From NCBI GenBank assembly GCA_032622095.1, contig CP136069.1, positions 105,428,278-105,492,277 of the forward strand: 64,000 bases of DNA, given 5' to 3'. The translations under genes were made by a program, and so were the position numbers. Below are positions 58,431-64,000 of this stretch, piece after piece. The notes beneath the pieces were generated by a model that searched no databases, was not told where the DNA came from, and worked only from the letters and a program-made list of their open reading frames with translations. Within the stretch, counting starts at the first letter, position 1. Each line of letters opens with the position of its first letter. The DNA comes from Siphonodentalium dalli (taxonomy: Eukaryota > Mollusca > Scaphopoda > Gadilida > Siphonodentaliidae).

Positions 58431-59829
58431 GTAACATTTAGGATTTTGTGATTTTTTCTTTTCATTTATGTATTATCTGGTGGTGGGATTGTTGATTGTG
58501 TTGATTATATATAAGATATAATTATATATGTAACTGTTCAGTTATGGAGGAAAATAAAGATATATATATATATATATTTGCTATCTTCTATATTTATGTG
58601 CTGTGAAAATGCATACTTTGTTCAAATCAGAATGATAAATTAGTTACAATGCAGTAAAGTTTTATCACATGTCAAAACAAAATTGAGTTGTTTTAAAAGT
58701 TAGTGGAAAACTGACACCTAGCTGTAAATTGGCTTTATGGTTCAATATGTCTAAATAATGTCTTATAAGAAGCATGTTTTTGTCACTTTTGCTATTTGTT
58801 TCATATTGTAATGACTGTTAATTTTATTTTACTCTGTTTTCTGTGAATAAAATTATGTTGAATCAATTTTCGTCATTCAATCTAACTCTATGAGATGGGC
58901 TTATTGGCACCTTAAATGTGGTCAACTTGACAGAGTTCCAGGTGTCATCAAATTGTGAATATCGGGCTGACTATTGATAATTTTTCGATAACATAAATTT
59001 GTCACAAATATGAAAATATGACATGACATTTTTAGTAAAATTATATGGTGCATATATTTAATGGCTATAATGTACATGTGGGACCTCAAGCTGATGTTTA
59101 TGACCACTGTTAGAGTTGGAAACTGCTACCATTTGGCTTAGCACTGCAATTTTGGACATTTCAGTGCCCCTTGTGTGTACTACAGTACATATATTGAAAA
59201 TGTTCCGTCTGATGATATGTTACACAACATGATTTCACTTGTTGTTGTAACTGTTGTGTTCAATGTGTTGTCCAAACAATTTCAGTCATGTTTCACAATC
59301 CTGGGTCACTTTTGGAGAAAACTCCTTAATTCATTTGTAGTAATCGATATAAACCATTGCATGTTGTAAATTTTTTACTGACTATTTGTAGATATCCTAA
59401 AAAATTGGTTATCTATGTTGATAGGTGTTTTATTTATTTTTTCCCACCTTATTGAAACTGTTACGTTGGCCATCTTAAGTTGGAAGGGACACTTTTAACT
59501 CAACCTATTGTTACAAAATATTGTGATATATCACTGGGGATGAAATTACTCATATTCTGGTAGACCTCAATTGCTTCACTTCTATCAGCCAACTGCAGAC
59601 ACTGAAATGCCAAAACATTTTAACCTGTTTGATCTCAGGTAGTCACATTGTCTAGACGAAGGGTACAATTTCAGCACGAATATAAGTGTCCCCAGGCCCC
59701 AGCATCCATCTTTATGCCCATCAATCAAACTTCGTTGTCTGAATGGTATATTTATCAATGGCATCAAATGTTGGTATGTGGTATAATTACAAGTAAACAC
59801 ATATCACATTTGGTCCGGCCCAACAACTA
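58431..59829. other. Non-coding stretch, nothing recognised
   Basis: AT-rich. AATAAA signals (58550, 58846) and a short (TA)n at 58561 could belong to the end of the LINE. No domain-bearing frames. Confidence 0.5.
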
Positions 59830-60033
59830 CAGTAATGCTCTATTAATCAACCCCTTAACCACAGCAGAAAACTTTTCAGGATTTAGTCGGAAATATGGCT
59901 TGTTGCCATTCATCGGAAAGCTCTCGGCGAGAGCTTTCCAATGAATGGCAACAAGCCATATTTCCGACTAAATCCTGAAAAGTTACCCATAATTCTGCTG
60001 TGGTGAAGGGGTCGATTAATTAGAGCATTACTG
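59830..60033. mobile_element. Hairpin MITE with CAGTAATGCTCTA ends and TA target duplication
   Basis: A 204 bp near-perfect palindrome: CAGTAATGCTCTATTAATC at the left end and GATTAATTAGAGCATTACTG at the right end. Arms are about 100 bp around GGC at about 59926. TA flanks both ends (59828-59829 and 60034-60035), as expected for Tc1/mariner/pogo-type elements. No coding capacity; it would depend on a transposase elsewhere. Confidence 0.8.
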
Positions 60034-60085
60034 TATTATTGACCGATGTATGTACATTTTCAACTTATTTGAAGAATATGTAGTT

Positions 60086-60112
60086 TTTTTGGGGGGGGGG
60101 GGGGGGGAGGTT
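60086..60112. repeat. Poly-T/poly-G tract
   Basis: A T run followed by about 17 G. Such a tract may be mis-assembled in length. Confidence 0.9.
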
Positions 60113-60370
60113 ATCCGATTGACAAGTGTAGTATTTATTAATCAATCACCTCCAAACTTGTTAGGTATCGTAATAAAAAGAGGACGTGACTAAAATTAGA
60201 AATTGGTTCCATTCAGACAATATTCAACTGAGTTATTGCCCTTTTTCAATATGGAATATTTTGTTTCTGAGTTGTTCAGATGATAACTTGAGTTCTATAC
60301 AATGCACTGATTAAGTTCGAATTTGGGTCTGGCAATGTTCGAATTTCTGAAACTTCGGATAAGTATTAGT

Positions 60371-60513
60371 TTCCGACCGAGGTATGGGTCATGTATGGCG
60401 GCGAGAGACCTGTTGAAAAGCGATGGTACAACCGAGTCCCCTATAGGGAGATGAGGTTCCTCGCGAGAGACAGTTCTTCTCGCCGCCATACATGACCCAC
60501 ACCGAAGTCGGTA
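60371..60513. mobile_element. Short inverted-repeat element
   Basis: GGGTCATGTATGGCGGCGAG (left arm, 60371-60407) faces CTCGCCGCCATACATGACCC (right arm, 60476-60513), with TTCCGACC/GGTCGG-type outer ends and a ~70 bp loop. No tRNA-like fold was recognised in the loop. Confidence 0.65.
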
Positions 60514-60799
60514 ACGAACTTACAGACATTCTTTTCACATGTACACCACTTTAAAAGCTACATTAAATTGAATTTGAATATTCGAATGGACCCATCCGAC
60601 AACCTATCTGATTTGCGATTCAGTCAGCTAGATAACAGCGATGATCATTTCCGTTTAATTCAGAATTGACGTTACAATGAAATTCTGGTGAAATTTTACG
60701 GATATATGATGTAATGCATTCGCATGCACTTTTGGTGTCATGTTGACACAATTTGTATCCAAAAAGTATTGATTCATCCCTTCAGATACTTCACATTTA

Positions 60800-61450
60800 T
60801 TATTTATTTGAGCTTAATTAAGCGCAAATATGTGTCTCAATTTATTTGCGCTTAAGCGAAAATACTTACCACTCCCTTACTTCTCTCTGATTGTGAATGA
60901 TTGAGTCCATCTCATAGTATATTATTATGGGCCCATAGTAATAGCCCCATACAGGCTCGAAAGTTGAAAAAAAACATATTTCCATATGCATATCAGCATC
61001 TCTGTCCCTGGTGTCCGAATAATTGGTACCTCATTCCCAGAGCTCTAGTATATTTTATTAAAGGGACGTCTCCTGTACAGATATATACCATATCCATGGC
61101 CATAAAAAGGGAATTAGGGGTTACTTCCCTTATATGGTGTACTTATTGACTTGAAATAGGGGGGAAAAACCCTATTTTCATATTATCAGCATCCCTGTCT
61201 CCATCAATTTGTGTCTCCATCCCAGAGATCTAGTATATTTTATAAAAGAGACATACCCTGCACAGATCTACCATTTCCATGGTCATAAAAGGAATCTAGG
61301 GGTTACTGGGGGATTGCTTCCCTCATATGGTGGGCCTATATAGACTTGAGTGATGTGTTTAGGCCTGTGCCATTTAAAATTAATTCAGGGGGGATCAATG
61401 AATATTAATTTTTATTTGCGCTTAAGGTAAATGATTTGCGCTTAAGGCCT
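60800..61450. repeat. Tandem ~210 bp duplication bordered by TTTGCGCTTAA boxes
   Basis: 60940-61150 and 61150-61345 are about 80% alike (ATCAGCATC, CCCAGAG, CTAGTATATTTTAT, CAGAT, CCATGG, CATAAAA, GGGGTTAC, CTCATATGGTG). Facing TTAAGCGCAAAT / ATTTGCGCTTAA boxes occur at 60818, 60841, 61418 and 61435. Possibly one DNA element. Confidence 0.6.
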
Positions 61451-63122
61451 ATGGGAAGCAGTGAAAATAGGTGACTAAAAAAAATATAAGGACCCTGACT
61501 TGAGTTCATTGACAAGCAGGACAGGGCTAACATTTGCATCAGCAGTTTGAAGAGTCATTATAATGCTATTGTCTGGTTGGAAAAAAATATGTCTCATGCA
61601 AAATGTGACTTTTGTGAATATTATTTTCCAAAGCAAACTAAATACTCTCACTTAAATTTTTGACAAACTAAAAAGATGGCAATATCACAATTGAAACATG
61701 TCATAAGACAAGCGCCAATTGGTTTGGTCAAGCTTGTGATAGATGGTGAAGAAATATTGAGTTGTGGCAACGGCCCAATGGAGGAAAATGCAAGAAAATG
61801 GCCGCTCGCAAGTCGATGACTCGAAATCTAGGTGACAAATATTTGTCTATCACATATTACTGAACGATCAAGACCGCGATCTGCTGATCCTGGGCATAAA
61901 TATAATCCAGCATGAACGGTGCAAACTTACATATCAGTATAAAAGCATCTGTGATGAAATAAAGCTGTTTTCAGCGTCAATAAATATTTTACAACTTTCG
62001 GTTTGTTTTGATTTCGAAGAGGGTGCGTAGGGATACGAAAATTAGCGATAACGTTTGGTACCAAAAACACACAATCGCGCCATTAAAAATTCCCAGACTA
62101 TCAAATTGTTATAAACTATCGAGTAACGAACTTTCTTCCAAATAGAAGACGTAAATAAACATTGTGATTTCATTAAAAAAATTGGGAATTTTTCGACCGA
62201 AGATTCGCATAAATATTTCGACCAATCAAAATGACTTCCGGTGTGGCTGATAGAATGATAGAAAAATCGTAAACTTTCAGAGTTTACGCGTTTAAAAAAC
62301 TAATTCAGCCGCGATCAAGCATAATATGTATTCCTAAATATGGACTATTGACGTATATGTCACCATACATAGTTTGATTCTCTGATCAGGGTGACGATCG
62401 TTTGACAGATCGATTTCATTTTCCAATTTGATCGAGTATTTACGATAGCCCACATATTTGGGGTCAGGTTTATATCCCCATGGACCGAAAAGGTAAACAA
62501 TTGCTTGAAAAGCATAATTTGATAATATGTAAGTGCGATCTGTACTATAATCACATGCATATAGTAGCTACACTAATAGTATTTTGAGGGTACTCTACTA
62601 TTGCCTTGTAAACTGATGATTTCGGGTGGCAATTCGAACAAAAACATGAAAAACAACACATGTGTCATGATGTGAGGCCACAATCTATGGAAAGACAAAT
62701 TGAACTGTGTTTGCAAATGAAGAGTTAAGCACATGTTCAACCACCTATTTGCTTCCCATAAAAATACTTGCTTTTAACGTCCAAATCTTATAAATTTTTG
62801 ATTTCACTTTCCAAACGATGCATTTTTAATAATTAGCATGCATATACATGTGTAGGATACTAAAATAAAATGTTTTTAATTGTTGTTATGAACATGATCA
62901 TAGGGCAACCAATCAGACTCCAAGGAAGGTGACAGGTTGGTTTGAAAGTGTGTTTACAGTTTGTCAGTACAGTTCTGTGTGAAGTGGACAAGTTGAAAAA
63001 TATTTCAGTGGTTTCAAATAATTTGAAAAAAATCGTCATTTGTCACAATATTGTGGCACATTTTTGTGTATAATTCATCCTTCTGTTGTGCTATTACATT
63101 ATTATATTTTGTTCATGTTTAA
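61451..63122. other. Non-coding stretch upstream of the SGNH ORF
   Basis: No genes recognised. AT-rich; a CCAAT box lies near 62909, and the last 200 bp before the ATG may hold the promoter or 5' leader of the ORF at 63123. Confidence 0.5.
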
Positions 63123-63839
63123 ATGGCTGGAAGAAAGTTGAGAAAATCTTGTAATAAGTTATCTGAGGAAGCTGTGAATTTTAGTGTTGGAAATAACTGC
63201 CGAGTTTTCCTAGTTTCTGACAGCAAAGGACGATATCTTCAGCAGGAAGTTCTTGACAGTGATAATATTAATGTTCAATTTATATATAAGAGTGGAGCCA
63301 AGTTTCAAAATAGTTATAAGGGTTTGAAATCAAAAATTTTGACTGCAATTGCAACTTGTAGGCCTACCTGTGTTCCAATTGTTGTTATCTGGTTAGGAAC
63401 TTGTGATTTGTCAAACTTTCAAAATGGTTATATCACGTTGCCACAAGACAGTGCAGTCAATTGTGAAAAATCAATTATTGAACAGCTGAAATTCAAAGAA
63501 GCTATTGTTGCTGCAAAACCTCATGCACAAGTTGTTTTTTTAGAATGTCCAAAAGTGTCAGCTGATTGTTGGAATAATTCCAGGACATATCCTCTGACAA
63601 CCAGCATTGATTCTAATATAAATGTGATTGTTGACACCTTGAATAGTGATATCCATACAATGAACATCTTGCCGACTCCAAAATTGAATAATGATCTCGT
63701 ATATACATCCATTGTCCAAGGCCAGCGTGCAACACAAATTGATTTAACTTTATTACCGGATGGAGTGCACCCTAGCAAAGATCTTTCAAGAGTATGGCTT
63801 CTTAGACTGTATAAACTAGTACACAGACTTGCAAATTAA
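63123..63839 (+). CDS. SGNH/GDSL-hydrolase-like protein
   Basis: A 238-residue single-exon frame. Block I is VFLVSDSKGR with the likely nucleophile Ser34 (SDS in place of GDS). Block III is WLGTCD (residues 90-95), where the family Asn is Cys. Block V is LPDGVHPS with Asp213 and His216. The N-terminus is basic (GRKLRKSCNK) and no signal peptide is visible. SGNH enzymes cleave esters; a related domain also occurs in ORF1 of some CR1-type LINEs and in other mobile-element genes. The single exon and transposon-rich setting fit an element gene, but no partner frame follows before the window ends. The Asn-to-Cys change could weaken the oxyanion hole, so it may be a non-catalytic fold. Confidence 0.65.
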   Translation: MAGRKLRKSCNKLSEEAVNFSVGNNCRVFLVSDSKGRYLQQEVLDSDNINVQFIYKSGAKFQNSYKGLKSKILTAIATCRPTCVPIVVIWLGTCDLSNFQNGYITLPQDSAVNCEKSIIEQLKFKEAIVAAKPHAQVVFLECPKVSADCWNNSRTYPLTTSIDSNINVIVDTLNSDIHTMNILPTPKLNNDLVYTSIVQGQRATQIDLTLLPDGVHPSKDLSRVWLLRLYKLVHRLAN

Positions 63840-63840
63840 A

Positions 63841-63892
63841 TACTCAAGACATCAGGTTTAAGGGATTGCTCTGTCGCCTGATGTGAGTATTT
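63841..63892 (+). other. Stem-loop just after the SGNH ORF
   Basis: CTCAAGACATCAGG pairs with CCTGATGTGAG across a ~20 base loop: an 11 bp stem with one 2-base bulge, starting 3 bp after the stop codon. A role as an RNA 3' signal (as in some LINE and Helitron transcripts) is inference. Confidence 0.45.
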
Positions 63893-64000
63893 ATGCTTTT
63901 CTGTCATTAAACTATATTTATGCATTAATTAAATCATAAAAATATTGTTGTATAATATTATATGTACATGTAATTATTGTATCTTGATATACCTGGTACC

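Noticed and set aside
58120-58437. Poly-Ile, poly-Met and poly-Asp proteins
   Set aside because: Products of the (ATC)n microsatellite read in different frames.
60371-60513. tRNA or snRNA gene
   Set aside because: The strong stem is far longer than any tRNA stem, and no A/B box or cloverleaf could be recognised.

Overview
This is eukaryotic, repeat-dominated DNA. It has spliced exons with GT/AG borders, metazoan-type transposons, AT- and ATC-microsatellites, and no operons. The repeat style (GTCCGTC-rich families, tandem Helitrons, a Polinton/adintovirus-like element, a LINE) suggests a marine invertebrate, perhaps a mollusc. That assignment is inference; no single-copy host gene was recognised with confidence.

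Layout. (1) 1-11990: a tandem satellite with a ~472 bp unit, 25 full copies plus a partial one, and higher-order structure. (2) 11991-48109: a duplicated complex. Its core is a giant palindrome with arms 14016-27338 and 27772-41088 (about 13.3 kb each) and a 433 bp spacer. A smaller palindrome (11991-14008 / 15034-17047) sits at the left end. A third, direct copy of part of the right arm (34029-40281) follows at 41769-48109. (3) 48110-49080: an older, diverged inverted copy of the small-palindrome arm. (4) 49080-64000: more ordinary sequence with fold-back elements, MITEs, minisatellites, a 5'-truncated LINE reverse transcriptase (55885-57876) and an SGNH-hydrolase-like ORF (63123-63839).

Genes in the palindrome. 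The inner ~5 kb of each arm holds remains of a Polinton/adintovirus-like element: the C-terminal part of an FtsK/HerA-type packaging ATPase, an unknown small ORF, a DDE integrase with a C-terminal chromodomain (two frameshifts), and a small basic protein. A minor-capsid (penton-like) fragment lies in the unique spacer. A tandem array of non-autonomous Helitrons is nested between the ATPase and the integrase. Further out each arm carries a spliced MADF-domain gene and the first exons of a gene with a CIICEK motif behind a CRE/ETS/YY1-like promoter. The integrase frameshifts and the ATPase stop occur in both arms, so decay began before the inversion-duplication. Other lesions are private to one arm: an 11 bp deletion in the left MADF exon and a 1 bp deletion in the right CIICEK exon. 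These argue against a simple single-read fold-back artefact.

Most short ORFs in the satellite and the palindrome are not believed to be genes. The genes recognised here are mainly parts of mobile elements in various stages of decay.
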